Assembly (NCBI GenBank): GCA_020441005.1
Contig: JAGRNA010000078.1
Location: forward strand, 1 to 37,243
Reading direction: 5' to 3'
Length of the DNA stretch: 37,243 nucleotides
DNA from: Leptospiraceae bacterium
GTDB taxonomy: Bacteria > Spirochaetota > Leptospiria > Leptospirales > Leptonemataceae
Positions 1 to 8,997 of the stretch are shown piece after piece (positions within the stretch are counted from its first letter, which is position 1; each line of letters starts with the position of its first letter). The notes under the pieces are model-generated. The model was not told the origin of the DNA. It did no database searches and was given only the letters and a program-made list of their open reading frames with translations. The position numbers and the translations under genes are program-made.

Positions 1-1133
1 GCCTCCTCGTAGCCGGTGGTGCCATTGATCTGCCCGGCCAGATATAGGCCCTGAATTTTTTTGGTTTGCAGGTCATGTCCGAGTTCACGCGGATCAATGT
101 AATCATATTCGACTGCATAGCCCGGTCGGATGATTTCCGCCTCCTCCATTCCGCGTATGGAGCGAATCAATTCCCACTGCACTTCCTCCGCCAGGCTGGT
201 AGAAACGCCATTCAGATAAATCTCCCCGGTATGGAGACCCTCCGGTTCAATAAAAACATGGTGTCTTTCGCGATGCGCAAAGCGGACTACCTTATCTTCA
301 ATACTGGGGCAGTAACGCGGACCAATGCTTTCTATTTGGCCGGAATACATCGGCGAATCGGCCAGATTGGCCTGAATAATAGCGTGCGTGCGCTGATTGG
401 TATAGGCTAGATAGCAATTCAATTGCTGATTATCGATGCGCTCAGTTTGGTAGGAAAAGGGTTGCGCTACGCTGTCCGGTTCCTGGATTTCGAATTGCGT
501 CAAGTCCAGCGTTGATTTCAGCACACGCGGGGGTGTGCCGGTTTTCAGCCGGCCCAGTTGAAAGCCGTTTTGGAGTAAGCACTCCGATAGACCGATCGCA
601 GCTGCTTCCCCGATTCGGCCCGACTTTTGCTGCACCTTGCCGATGTGGATTTTGCCCTGCAAAAAAGTGCCCGTGGTCAAGACTACATATCGGCTTGCAA
701 AGCGCCGACCGCGGCTCGTGATAACGCCCCGGATTTGCTGATCCTCAATTAACAGCTGCTCGCAAGTGTCCTGGTACAGAGATACTCCGGGCGTGTTTTC
801 CAGGGTCCATTTGACCACATTTTGGTATTGCCTTTTTTCAGCCTGTGCGCGGGGAGCCCACACCGCCGGACCTTTACTTTTATTCAGCATCTTGAAGTGG
901 ATGCCGGTGGCGTCAATAACGCGCGCCATGATACCGCCCAGCGCGTCAATCTCGCGTACCATGTGTCCCTTGGCGATGCCGCCGATGGCCGGGTTGCAGG
1001 ACATTTGCCCGATTGAGTCCAGGTTCATAGTGACTAGCAGGGCTTTCAGTCCGCCACGCGCACAAATATGCACCGCCTCCGCGCCGGCATGGCCGCCGCC
1101 AATTACAATCACATCATAGGTGTCCGGTATCAA
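1..1133 (-). CDS. mnmG: MnmG (GidA), tRNA uridine-5-carboxymethylaminomethyl modification enzyme, N-terminal part
   Basis: This FAD-dependent protein works with MnmE to place a carboxymethylaminomethyl group on wobble uridine 34 of certain tRNAs. Translating the minus strand from a TTG at 1133 gives [20 protein letters not shown], with the GGGHAG dinucleotide-binding loop. It continues with the family motifs [21 protein letters not shown] and [11 protein letters not shown]. About 377 of the usual 620-630 residues are present, because the gene runs off the left edge. The TTG lies 6 bases after the stop of the upstream hydrolase gene, and the only ribosome-site-like AGGA overlaps that gene's end, so the two are probably co-transcribed and translationally coupled. 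Identity is secure; the start codon is the most likely choice. Confidence 0.95.
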   Translation of the reverse strand, partial: MIPDTYDVIVIGGGHAGAEAVHICARGGLKALLVTMNLDSIGQMSCNPAIGGIAKGHMVREIDALGGIMARVIDATGIHFKMLNKSKGPAVWAPRAQAEKRQYQNVVKWTLENTPGVSLYQDTCEQLLIEDQQIRGVITSRGRRFASRYVVLTTGTFLQGKIHIGKVQQKSGRIGEAAAIGLSECLLQNGFQLGRLKTGTPPRVLKSTLDLTQFEIQEPDSVAQPFSYQTERIDNQQLNCYLAYTNQRTHAIIQANLADSPMYSGQIESIGPRYCPSIEDKVVRFAHRERHHVFIEPEGLHTGEIYLNGVSTSLAEEVQWELIRSIRGMEEAEIIRPGYAVEYDYIDPRELGHDLQTKKIQGLYLAGQINGTTGYEE

Positions 1134-1139
1134 GGGGGC

Positions 1140-2240
1140 TTAGTTCCTGAGGATGTAGTTTTCCGGGTTATTGGGGCCACTGGCTCTAATAAACAGTCTT
1201 TTTTGAACAGCAACACCCAAAATTGTCTGGTATAAATCAGTTAGTATGGCCCGGCCGGAATAGTAGCCATGCCCAAGGCCACCCACACCTAGCACCGGAT
1301 CGTCTATTTCGTTTACGTTAATTACATCGATCCCGTCCACCCGGGCGCACTGTCCAATGCGGTGGCTGCCGTTAAACTGCACCGAAGCGATCAGGGCATT
1401 ATCACCCGGCGAGCAGTACAAAGTGACCCGCCGACTGATGGACCGCAGACCAGCCGCTTCTTTCTTAAAATCCAGTGTGGCGTAGTCCGGCGCATTCAGA
1501 ACCAGTTCGGCGACCAGTTGCTTTTGGCCCTCAGTGTTGAGTTGGCTCAAGGCTGGTAAAACTACCTGGTGCCCCATAGAATGCACGACCAGGTGTAAAG
1601 GTCGATGCTCGCTGGCTGCCAGCTGCCGCCAAAAGGCGCTAAAATGAGTTACACTGTTGGCCGCGTTGGTCTTGTTTTGGGCATAGGTCTGATTCAAGAG
1701 GAACTGCTGCAAGAGACCCTCGGTACTGCCGGCGGGCCAGCTAAAAAGAACGATTGGGCCCTGGTGCTTTACGTCGTAGCGAATCTGGGCGGCGCGCATC
1801 ACGGCTTCTTCAAATTTGACATTAAAACCATGCACAAAAACGAGCACGCTTTGGCCGGATTGTGATCCTAGCTCGCTCAGGAACTTGGTAATATCCCGGC
1901 TGCGGTAGCGCCCCAGTTTGAACCAGCGTTTTGGATCCGCTGTGCTGGCCGCACTCAGTTCAATCGTACCAATCGCATGCTGTTCCGGTACATTGATCTC
2001 GCAAATGCCAAACCGCAGACTGGGGGCGGATTCGACACCGAAACTCTGATTACGACAATCCTGTCCGACACCGGACCGATTGGAAACGACATAAACCGGG
2101 ATTAATTCACTATGCAGGTATTCCTGCTGCATGTAGCCATTCAGGGTCGCAGCCGGATCCATTTTGCCCGGACAGGCAAGGAACGTGGCCGCTACCAGTA
2201 AAAGGGCACCCCGGAGTATGACTTTTTTAATGATCCGCAT
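1140..2240 (-). CDS. DUF900-type alpha/beta hydrolase lipoprotein
   Basis: The protein has a basic N-terminus, a hydrophobic stretch and a lipobox (ATFLAC, Cys near residue 23), so it is probably an outer-membrane or periplasmic lipoprotein. The middle carries an oxyanion segment VLVFVHGFNVKFEEA, then FSWPAGS, and a nucleophile elbow LVVHSMGHQ with Ser inside HSMG. This combination is typical of the COG4782/DUF900 esterase-like family; the natural substrate is unknown. A GTG nine bases upstream (2249) would add three residues; the ATG giving MRIIKK is preferred. It is the first gene of a likely two-gene unit with mnmG, which begins 6 bases after its stop. No functional link between the two is evident. 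Confidence 0.8.
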   Translation of the reverse strand: MRIIKKVILRGALLLVAATFLACPGKMDPAATLNGYMQQEYLHSELIPVYVVSNRSGVGQDCRNQSFGVESAPSLRFGICEINVPEQHAIGTIELSAASTADPKRWFKLGRYRSRDITKFLSELGSQSGQSVLVFVHGFNVKFEEAVMRAAQIRYDVKHQGPIVLFSWPAGSTEGLLQQFLLNQTYAQNKTNAANSVTHFSAFWRQLAASEHRPLHLVVHSMGHQVVLPALSQLNTEGQKQLVAELVLNAPDYATLDFKKEAAGLRSISRRVTLYCSPGDNALIASVQFNGSHRIGQCARVDGIDVINVNEIDDPVLGVGGLGHGYYSGRAILTDLYQTILGVAVQKRLFIRASGPNNPENYILRN

Positions 2241-2317
2241 GCCAGACACACTTCAGTTAGTCGGCTTAGGGATCGATAATCTTTTCAGGCGGTACTCCAA
2301 AAAAAATTGGTGGCACC

Positions 2318-2346
2318 TTATCAGAGTGATTTGATATTACGATAAT
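2318..2346 (+). promoter_or_regulatory. Promoter of the 2363 gene
   Basis: A TTATCA -35-like hexamer (2318-2323) and a GATAAT -10 hexamer (2341-2346) are separated by 17 bases. The predicted start of transcription, near 2353, leaves a leader of only about 10 bases before the ATG at 2363. Confidence 0.45.
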
Positions 2347-2362
2347 CGTACAGGTTGTATTT

Positions 2363-3328
2363 ATGAAACGGAATCATACTAAAATTCGAGTCGGTATCCT
2401 GATAGCTGCGACGAGTTTATGCCTGATTGTCTCGGGTGGCGTGCTCTTGAGCCAGGAGATTACCGCCGGCAACACCACTGGCGATCCCAATGCCAAGCCG
2501 GAACGCCAATTTCGAACGGTTGATTATTGGCCGCTGGTCCAGGAAGATCCGCGCTTCAAAATCACCGGTATGACCTATGATCGTCGTTTTGCCATGAATG
2601 GAACAGGTGAATTTCTGGATGTCGTATTCTATGTAGATAATCTGACTAGCAACAAGCTGAACCTGATTGGTTTTGTGATGACCTTTTGGGAAAGCAATGC
2701 GGTAGATGAAAAAGAAAGGACCTATATCCCTTTTACCGATTGGCGCCATCGGGACTATGATCGCGAAAAAAACATTATTCACTTCATGCATGTGTCTCCC
2801 AATCCGATTGATCCGAATCTGGTATGGGACTATAAGGACCCCGACTTCTTCGAAAATGCGCGCATCAACGCTCGCAAACAAAACTCGGTAATCGGCAATC
2901 AGCGTCCGACAAACGATCTCTTGCCGCCCATGTGGAAATATGTGGAATACGCGCGTTACAACCCGGATAAAGGCTTGCCCTTCAGTGTGTATGGCGAGGT
3001 TGGCCCCACTGATGACAAGAAACTGGAAACCAACTATGTGGATCCCACAGAAGAAGAGAAAAAAACCAAGGTATTCAAGAACATCGATACGCATACCTAC
3101 ACGCTGGAATACAACCGCCGGCAGACCATTTACCGCACGTTTCATTTCAGCAAGTTTAGAGCAGATTACAAGTTCTTCAACCGACTGGCTTTGCTGATTA
3201 TGGATCAGGACAAGGTGAAGGTCTGGGACGAACAAAAGGGCCGCGAACTCAAGCCCGGCGAAGAACGCGTCGACCCGATTGTATTTAAACACATTTATAA
3301 AATCAAGAAAAACATGCGAAACAATTAG
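2363..3328 (+). CDS. Conserved exported protein, possibly FcpA-like flagellar-coiling/sheath protein
   Basis: This 321-residue protein begins with a signal sequence or signal anchor (basic MKRNHTKIR, then a hydrophobic stretch ending near LLSQE). The rest is soluble, charged and rich in aromatic residues, with DYWPLVQEDPRF near residue 50 and no enzyme motif that I recognise. Size, export signal and the DYWP/FKITG style recall exported proteins of Leptospira. My best guess is a relative of FcpA, the flagellar-coiling protein of the leptospiral flagellar sheath, but this rests on memory of the family's appearance and not on an alignment. It stands alone behind its own promoter and converges with the small gene at 3336-3689. 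Confidence 0.55.
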   Translation: MKRNHTKIRVGILIAATSLCLIVSGGVLLSQEITAGNTTGDPNAKPERQFRTVDYWPLVQEDPRFKITGMTYDRRFAMNGTGEFLDVVFYVDNLTSNKLNLIGFVMTFWESNAVDEKERTYIPFTDWRHRDYDREKNIIHFMHVSPNPIDPNLVWDYKDPDFFENARINARKQNSVIGNQRPTNDLLPPMWKYVEYARYNPDKGLPFSVYGEVGPTDDKKLETNYVDPTEEEKKTKVFKNIDTHTYTLEYNRRQTIYRTFHFSKFRADYKFFNRLALLIMDQDKVKVWDEQKGRELKPGEERVDPIVFKHIYKIKKNMRNN

Positions 3329-3335
3329 GGCTGCC

Positions 3336-3689
3336 TCAGGCCCCTTTGCGCTCCGTGTTCATAGATCCTGCCGGGGGCAATAAAACGGGTATGTCTTTAA
3401 AGGCTGTTGCCCGGACTGGACGCAACAACGGTGTCGCTGGCTGGTCTGGATCGTCAAATAGAAAGCTCTGAGACTGGTGCTCGTCGGGTCCGTGATCGAT
3501 CCGCGGGCGCGCCTGGATCACATCCCACTCCTGTTTCAATTTGGCTGCTAGATGTGCGCACAGGTCATCAATTTCGCTTCCGCTTTCAATATGAGCGAGG
3601 ACTTCAATTTGCCCCTTGCGATTCAAGCGCAGGCTGGCATTGTATTTACCGGCAAAACGCTGCCAGTGGAAGGATTTGGCTGTTTCCAT
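3336..3689 (-). CDS. Hypothetical 117-residue protein
   Basis: I do not recognise this protein. It has no signal peptide or membrane segment. The N-terminal half (KSFHWQRFAGKYNASLRLNR) looks like part of a compact alpha/beta fold; the C-terminal half is rich in Pro, Asp and Gln and may be disordered. It is supported mainly by an extended -10 promoter (TG-A-TAGTAT on the minus strand, about 3696-3704) whose predicted transcription start falls on or next to the ATG at 3689, implying a leaderless mRNA. That promoter contains the same CACACCCCTGTG block as the two large intergenic repeats near 14.0 and 23.6 kb. It ends 7 bases from the convergent gene at 2363-3328. Confidence 0.5.
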   Translation of the reverse strand: METAKSFHWQRFAGKYNASLRLNRKGQIEVLAHIESGSEIDDLCAHLAAKLKQEWDVIQARPRIDHGPDEHQSQSFLFDDPDQPATPLLRPVRATAFKDIPVLLPPAGSMNTERKGA

Positions 3690-3694
3690 AACGA

Positions 3695-3720
3695 CATACT
3701 ATCACAGGGGTGTGACAAAA
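3695..3720 (-). promoter_or_regulatory. Promoter with CACACCCCTGTG dyad (third, short copy of repeat motif)
   Basis: Read on the minus strand the segment is TTTGTCACACCCCTGTGATA followed by GTATG. It holds the CACA-N4-TGTG dyad directly upstream of an extended -10 (TGATAGTAT). The same block occurs at the downstream end of the repeats at 14020-14043 and 23555-23578. Confidence 0.5.
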
Positions 3721-3740
3721 CGGGGCTTGTTAAAAAAAAG

Positions 3741-3768
3741 TTGTGCATTTTTTCGCTCCATTTATACT
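3741..3768 (+). promoter_or_regulatory. Promoter of the 3777 gene
   Basis: TTGTGC (3741-3746) and TATACT (3763-3768) are 16 bases apart. The expected transcription start is within about 2 bases of the ATG at 3777, and no ribosome-binding site precedes that ATG, so the mRNA is probably leaderless. Confidence 0.55.
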
Positions 3769-3776
3769 AAGTAGCT

Positions 3777-3995
3777 ATGAATAAAAAGATTTTCTCATTA
3801 CTGTTAACCGGCATGTTATTGTCGGGAATTTCGTTGGGATTGAGCGCCCATTCGACCGGCAATGAGCGTCGGACCGTGGCGCAATGTAACGGAGTGGCGC
3901 ATCCTGACCGTTGCCGGGCCTGCGTGGTGGGCAAAGGCAAGCACTATCACCCCAAACTGAATATTTGCCATAAAAATCTGAATGCCAAAAAATAG
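3777..3995 (+). CDS. Small exported Cys/His-rich protein
   Basis: This 72-residue protein has a clear signal peptide (MNKKIF followed by a Leu/Gly-rich core, likely cleaved after LSAHS or close by). The mature part of about 48 residues contains four cysteines spaced C-x8-C-x2-C-x13-C and several histidines (AHPDRC, GKHYHP, ICHKN). That pattern suggests a disulfide-bonded or metal-binding periplasmic mini-protein. I know no named family for it. It has its own promoter and probably a leaderless transcript. It is convergent with the OmpA-type gene ending at 4039. Confidence 0.65.
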   Translation: MNKKIFSLLLTGMLLSGISLGLSAHSTGNERRTVAQCNGVAHPDRCRACVVGKGKHYHPKLNICHKNLNAKK

Positions 3996-4038
3996 GCCCA
4001 AGCGGCGATCTGCTGCATAAGGCCGGAAATCAAGGCTC

Positions 4039-4365
4039 TTACCTCTTTTGCAACAGGATTCTCACCCGGCGACTCAACTGGCGTTGGTCGCCTGGGGAAT
4101 TGCCCTCCACCAGCCGACTTTCACCGTAGTAATCAGGTGAAATCAACTCAGACGGCACGCCCAGTTGAACCAGATACTCTTTAACCAGCTGGGCTCGCTT
4201 GCGGCTCAGTTCGTAGTTGTACTCCGCGCTACCCTTGCTGTTGGTGTGCCCCTGGATTACGATCCAATAGCCCTGAATTTGCTTCAGACCGGGCGCTATC
4301 AGGCGTAGTTGGCGCTTCTGGTCCGCATTGAGCTCATAGCGGGCTTCGTCGTAGTATATTGTCAA
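4039..4365 (-). CDS. OmpA-like peptidoglycan-binding domain (C-terminal part of split lipoprotein gene)
   Basis: This reading frame encodes a typical OmpA/Pal/MotB C-terminal domain: VIQGHTNSKGSAEYNYELS, then SRKRAQLVKEYLVQLGV and RRVRILLQ. It binds peptidoglycan and lies in the periplasm. Alone it has no signal sequence; its apparent start (TTG at 4365) falls inside the neighbouring frame that ends at 4334. Upstream of the TTG the frame stays open through ETTDLTNLDASKLQLTIYYD and joins the preceding frame at a run of five A (five T on the plus strand, 4439-4443). It is therefore best read as the last part of one PD40-OmpA lipoprotein interrupted by a one-base frameshift. Confidence 0.85.
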   Translation of the reverse strand: MTIYYDEARYELNADQKRQLRLIAPGLKQIQGYWIVIQGHTNSKGSAEYNYELSRKRAQLVKEYLVQLGVPSELISPDYYGESRLVEGNSPGDQRQLSRRVRILLQKR

Positions 4366-6031
4366 TTGCAGTTTGCTTGCATCGAGATTTGTTAAATCCG
4401 TGGTTTCCAGCTCGTCTGCCTCCCGATTGGTCGTTTGCTTTTTGATTCGGATCGGCCTGCAGGGTTACCAGTCGGGTTTGTTCGCTAAATTGGGTGGTTT
4501 TGCCAAGGTCAATCTGCAGATCGCGCGCTTGATAACCCTGCTTTTGAAAATGTATGTTGTATTTGGCACCGCGCGGCAGACTCAGGTAGTACGTGCCGTC
4601 GGCCGGATTGCTTTGCTGCTGACCACTTTGCGCGCTTTGGTTTGTGCGCCATATAATATCCGCTTGTAGCGCCTTGCCGCTGGAATCAAGAACCTTGCCC
4701 TTGATCACGGCAATCCCTCGCGAGGGTCGGGCTGCCATGGGCAACGGTTCGATGAGATACAAATCACTTTCCTGGCTTGCGGCAGTCAGTTGCCCGGCGA
4801 CCCAGGCCTGGTTGGCGCGGGCAGTCAGTTTGAGACCCCAGTCATTCCCAATTCCATTCAGGATCTTGCCGGTATGGACTGGTCGGGACCATTTTTGCCA
4901 CGAATCATCCAGACGCTCGGTTTTATATATATCCATGCGGCCTAGTCCGTTAAACCCGTTGGATGCAAAATACAGGGTGCGTCCATCGACATGCAGCCAG
5001 GGAGTGCGCTCAGCGCCTGGGGTATTGATGATTGGACCCAGATGGACGATGCGTTTGGCTTGCATGTCCTTGTCTATAAATGCGATGTAAATGTCCGTAT
5101 TGCCCCAGTTATCGCCGCCAAAATCCTGGTTTTTCTTGTGATAGGGGTAATAGGGCGATGGTCGATCGCTGGTAAACAAAATCGCTTTGCCGTCCGGTGT
5201 CAGCACACCGTCGCAATCAAAATGCTCCGAATTGATCGGTTCGGACAGGTGTCGCGGCTTTTGCCAACCCCGACTGTTCCTGGTGGCCAGATACAAATCA
5301 CCGCCGCCCAGGCTGTCGGTATAGTTACCCAAAAGCAGGATATTGTTGCCATCGGCCGAGATACTGGTGATGTATTCATAGCTGGGCGTATTGATCGCAT
5401 CCAGGTTGGTGGTTGATCCCTTTTGCAGATCGCTGACCCAAATATCCTCGCCGCCCTTGCCACCCGGTCGATCGAAGGCCGTGAAATAAAGCAATTTACC
5501 ATCCTGGCTGGGTGCCGGGCTGTATTCCGCAGCGCTGGAATTGATCCCCGCGCCCGGGTCCTTGATTTTGGTTGCTTCGGATTTCGCCTCCAGGATGGCG
5601 ATTATTTCGTCCACCTCATCTTGATGATCCGGAAATGCGGAGCGATTTCGCTCCCACAGGCGAACTGCCTCGGACTGCCGGCCGGCATCGCGCTCAATTT
5701 GAGTCAATTTTTGCAGGCTGATCCACTTGAAATATTGCGGCGCTGCGGTATCCTGCAAAAATGCATTCAAAAAGTCGCGTCCGGCTGGCGTGTCTTCGGC
5801 GTTATAGATCTGCCAGACCAGGTCATGATTAATGCCGACTCGCCATTGGAAGCGCTCCAGTTGGCGGGTGGTTTCCGGGCGCTGATCGGCTGGAATCTGA
5901 TCCAGATTCGTCTGCAAAAGTTGTTGTCGCGCCTCGTAATCGCTGCTTCTATAGGCGACAGAGGAGCAAGCCTGTAGATTGATGGCGAGCGAGGCGACCA
6001 AGGCAAAAGTGGATAGAACAAAAAGGCGCAT
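4334..6031 (-). CDS. PD40 beta-propeller / carboxypeptidase-regulatory-like lipoprotein, frameshifted before its OmpA domain
   Basis: The protein starts with a lipoprotein signal (lipobox INLQAC near residue 22), followed by a helical segment of about 130 residues. Then come several PD40/WD40-like strands (YSPAPSQDGKLLYFTAFDRP, GEDIWVSDL, DGVLTPDGKAILFTSDRP, DGRTLYFASNGFNGLGRMDI), forming a TolB-like propeller at about residues 165-420. A carboxypeptidase-regulatory-like domain (VIKGKVLDSSGKALQADIIW) follows at about 435-515. In this family an OmpA domain comes next. Here the frame ends in an unrelated tail (after LQADPNQK), while the OmpA domain continues in the other frame at 4039-4365. Removing one base from the A-run at 4439-4443 restores a single protein of about 660 residues. 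A sequencing error, phase-variable slippage or a real mutation are all possible. Confidence 0.85.
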   Translation of the reverse strand: MRLFVLSTFALVASLAINLQACSSVAYRSSDYEARQQLLQTNLDQIPADQRPETTRQLERFQWRVGINHDLVWQIYNAEDTPAGRDFLNAFLQDTAAPQYFKWISLQKLTQIERDAGRQSEAVRLWERNRSAFPDHQDEVDEIIAILEAKSEATKIKDPGAGINSSAAEYSPAPSQDGKLLYFTAFDRPGGKGGEDIWVSDLQKGSTTNLDAINTPSYEYITSISADGNNILLLGNYTDSLGGGDLYLATRNSRGWQKPRHLSEPINSEHFDCDGVLTPDGKAILFTSDRPSPYYPYHKKNQDFGGDNWGNTDIYIAFIDKDMQAKRIVHLGPIINTPGAERTPWLHVDGRTLYFASNGFNGLGRMDIYKTERLDDSWQKWSRPVHTGKILNGIGNDWGLKLTARANQAWVAGQLTAASQESDLYLIEPLPMAARPSRGIAVIKGKVLDSSGKALQADIIWRTNQSAQSGQQQSNPADGTYYLSLPRGAKYNIHFQKQGYQARDLQIDLGKTTQFSEQTRLVTLQADPNQKANDQSGGRRAGNHGFNKSRCKQTAIDNILRRSPL

Positions 6032-6142
6032 GGTTCAGGCAAGGCGATCAGGTGTCCTTGTCTATTGGAAATTGAATGCTGCGTTCTGGTTTCACTGGAT
6101 TGTCATACAGCTGGCCAGGCGGCAATTGAGGGGCAGGTAAAA

Positions 6143-6526
6143 ATGATTGGAGCTGCGACCCGGCCTGTGCTGTGGCTGTCCGGCTGGATTTGCCTCGGTC
6201 TGGCTCTACTAGGGGCATTTCTACCCGTCTTGCCGACCACCCCTTTTTTGATTCTGGCAGCCTGGCTGTTTTCCAAAAGCTCGCCCCGCTTGCATCAGTG
6301 GTTGCTACGGATGCCGGCTTTTGGACCGGCCATTCAGGATTGGGAAGCAAATCGGGTCATTCGACCGCGCGCGAAATGGATGGCCACCATTGTCATTCTG
6401 GCTGTTTTTGGTTTTAGCATTGGATTCACAAGCCTGCATTGGGGACTGAAATGCATGTTGTTCGGAATTGCGGCATTGGTGTTGGTCTTTATCTGGACGC
6501 GCAAATCACGAGAGACTGCGTCCTGA
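6143..6526 (+). CDS. DUF454 (YbaN-like) inner-membrane protein
   Basis: The 127-residue product matches the small YbaN/DUF454 family in size and pattern. A first membrane segment (VLWLSGWICLGLALLGAFLP) leads into the family signature LPVLPTTPFLILAAW, followed by FSKSSPRLHQWLL, FGPAIQDWE and two further membrane segments. The function of the family is unknown. The ATG at 6143 is preferred over an in-frame ATG at 6065, because it gives the family's usual length and a GGGGCAGG ribosome-site-like stretch lies just upstream. It is divergent from the lipoprotein gene starting at 6031 and lies 96 bases before eutC. Confidence 0.85.
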   Translation: MIGAATRPVLWLSGWICLGLALLGAFLPVLPTTPFLILAAWLFSKSSPRLHQWLLRMPAFGPAIQDWEANRVIRPRAKWMATIVILAVFGFSIGFTSLHWGLKCMLFGIAALVLVFIWTRKSRETAS

Positions 6527-6622
6527 ATTACATCCTTTTGCCCGGTAAGGGCTGGAAAGTTATTGATTGGTACTCGCATGCGAAAATGGTTTCGATAAAG
6601 GGGAGCAGGCCTGACTCGTTCA

Positions 6623-7450
6623 ATGTGCGGATCAGATCCTGTGACAGCTATGAGCACAACACCGGAAGAGAAACCGCCAGCGCCTGCCTCGGCAAGGGCA
6701 GCCTCGATGCACGCATCGGGATCCGCAGCAATCAACCTGAAAGATTTCACCGATGCCCGCATTGCGCTGGGGTTTAGCGGACACGGAACTCCGACCGCCC
6801 ATCACCTTCGTTTTCAAGCCGATCATGCCCTGGCGCGTGACGCCGTCTATGCTGGCCTCGATATTGACCAACTGGTAACAGAATTGCAGACTCTGGGACT
6901 CGATTCGCTACTGGTGCATAGCCAGGCCCAAAATCGCGCCGAGTATTTACGCCGGCCTGATTTAGGCCGTCAACTGGATGAACAGAGCCGGGGCCGATTG
7001 ACGCAGGCTGCGGCTACTGCACCGGCAAATTTTGATCTGGTTTTCATCCTCGCCGATGGTTTGTCGGCCACCGCCCTGGAGATTAATGCGATCCCTTTTT
7101 TAAAAACACTGCTGCCGAGGCTGACTGGCTACCAGCTGGCACCGCTCATTATGGCACAGCAGGCCCGGGTCGCGCTTGGTGATTCCATCGCTGCGCTCTT
7201 AAAGGCCAAAATTGCGATCATGCTGATTGGTGAGCGCCCCGGATTGAGTGCGGCGGATTCCATGGGGCTGTATTTGACTTTCGCTCCGCAGCCCGGTCTG
7301 ACCGATGAGCGGCGTAACTGCATCTCCAATGTGCGTCCGCGGGGGCTGGACTATGAAACAACAGCCCGACAATTACTCAGTTTGATTGAGCACAGCATCC
7401 GCAAGCAAATCAGCGGGGTGGCCCTGGGTGGTCTCGGAATGCTAGAGTAG
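6623..7450 (+). CDS. eutC: Ethanolamine ammonia-lyase small subunit (EutC)
   Basis: EutC pairs with EutB in the adenosylcobalamin-dependent enzyme that splits ethanolamine into acetaldehyde and ammonia. The sequence shows the family motifs in order: TDARIALGFSGHGTPTAHHL, FQADHALARDAVYAGLD, HSQAQNRAEYLRRPDLGR, FILADGLSATAL, LIGERPGLSAADSMGLYLTF and DERRNCISNVRPRGL. Length (about 266-275 residues) is normal. The start is uncertain: ATG 6623 gives MCGSDPV, and ATG 6650 gives MSTTPEE; neither has a strong ribosome site. EutB would usually be encoded immediately upstream, but that position is taken by a DUF454 gene, and no eutB lies in the window. Confidence 0.93.
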   Translation: MCGSDPVTAMSTTPEEKPPAPASARAASMHASGSAAINLKDFTDARIALGFSGHGTPTAHHLRFQADHALARDAVYAGLDIDQLVTELQTLGLDSLLVHSQAQNRAEYLRRPDLGRQLDEQSRGRLTQAAATAPANFDLVFILADGLSATALEINAIPFLKTLLPRLTGYQLAPLIMAQQARVALGDSIAALLKAKIAIMLIGERPGLSAADSMGLYLTFAPQPGLTDERRNCISNVRPRGLDYETTARQLLSLIEHSIRKQISGVALGGLGMLE

Positions 7451-7484
7451 CCGCCGATGTGTTGCTGGACATTCCATAATCGCA

Positions 7485-8435
<951 letters not shown>

Positions 8436-8475
8436 TGTTTCCTGTGGTTCAAAATTAGTTGTATTGTAGTGCATA

Positions 8476-8959
8476 CTGTAGCAAAGCTGAGTCTATCCTG
8501 AACCTGGCCATGATGCAATACCTGAACTTTTTTATTCTTGCCTGATTCTCCAGAATCTGAAAAAAAAGGTGTAAAAACCAGCGGTTTCCGATATGTTTCG
8601 GCGAATGCCGGTCAGAGGAAATCAAAATCGACACACCGGTAACAGCAAGCCGTTTATTTACTACAACGAATCCTGTCAGTGGATGGCCTGGCGAGCTCAC
8701 TGGAGGACCTCCATATTTTTGGAGTTGAGCATTCCTTTGGGCGCACTTCCAGTCAAAAAATGCAGATATTCTGATTCTTGTGCAGGATGAAAACATAGTC
8801 ACCAATGCAAATACTGTGCATACGTACAAGGTAATCTGTTATAGGTAGTACCGCTACTGCTGCTCTCGGAACTGGAAAGTGGGCACCGGTCTGTCTGCCG
8901 ATTCCTGGCTGGTCTAACCGCCTTGATTGTATTGCAGTGAGTTTTGATCCAAAGCCTGG
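8476..8959. other. Intergenic stretch without a convincing gene
   Basis: About 490 bases between the aldo/keto reductase and the RND pump promoter. Frames of up to 124 residues exist on the minus strand (8455-8829), but they lack ribosome sites and have no recognisable protein character. Upstream signals for both divergent flanking genes must lie here. Confidence 0.5.
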
Positions 8960-8988
8960 TTGACTGTCTGTCCAGGCTGTGATAAATT
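8960..8988 (+). promoter_or_regulatory. Promoter of the RND pump gene
   Basis: TTGACT (8960-8965) and TAAATT (8983-8988) are spaced by 17 bases. The predicted transcription start, around 8995, is only 2-3 bases before the ATG at 8998, and there is no ribosome-binding site. Confidence 0.5.
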
Positions 8989-8997
8989 GCGCATGGC

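Noticed and set aside
2417-3292. 291-residue frame on the minus strand opposite the 2363 gene
   Set aside because: It mirrors the codon pattern of the plus-strand gene, has no ribosome site and no protein-like domain; the plus-strand frame has a signal sequence and a promoter.
8455-8829. 124-residue minus-strand frame upstream of the aldo/keto reductase
   Set aside because: No ribosome site and an odd residue composition; it overlaps the start region of the reductase gene, whose own ribosome site is clear.
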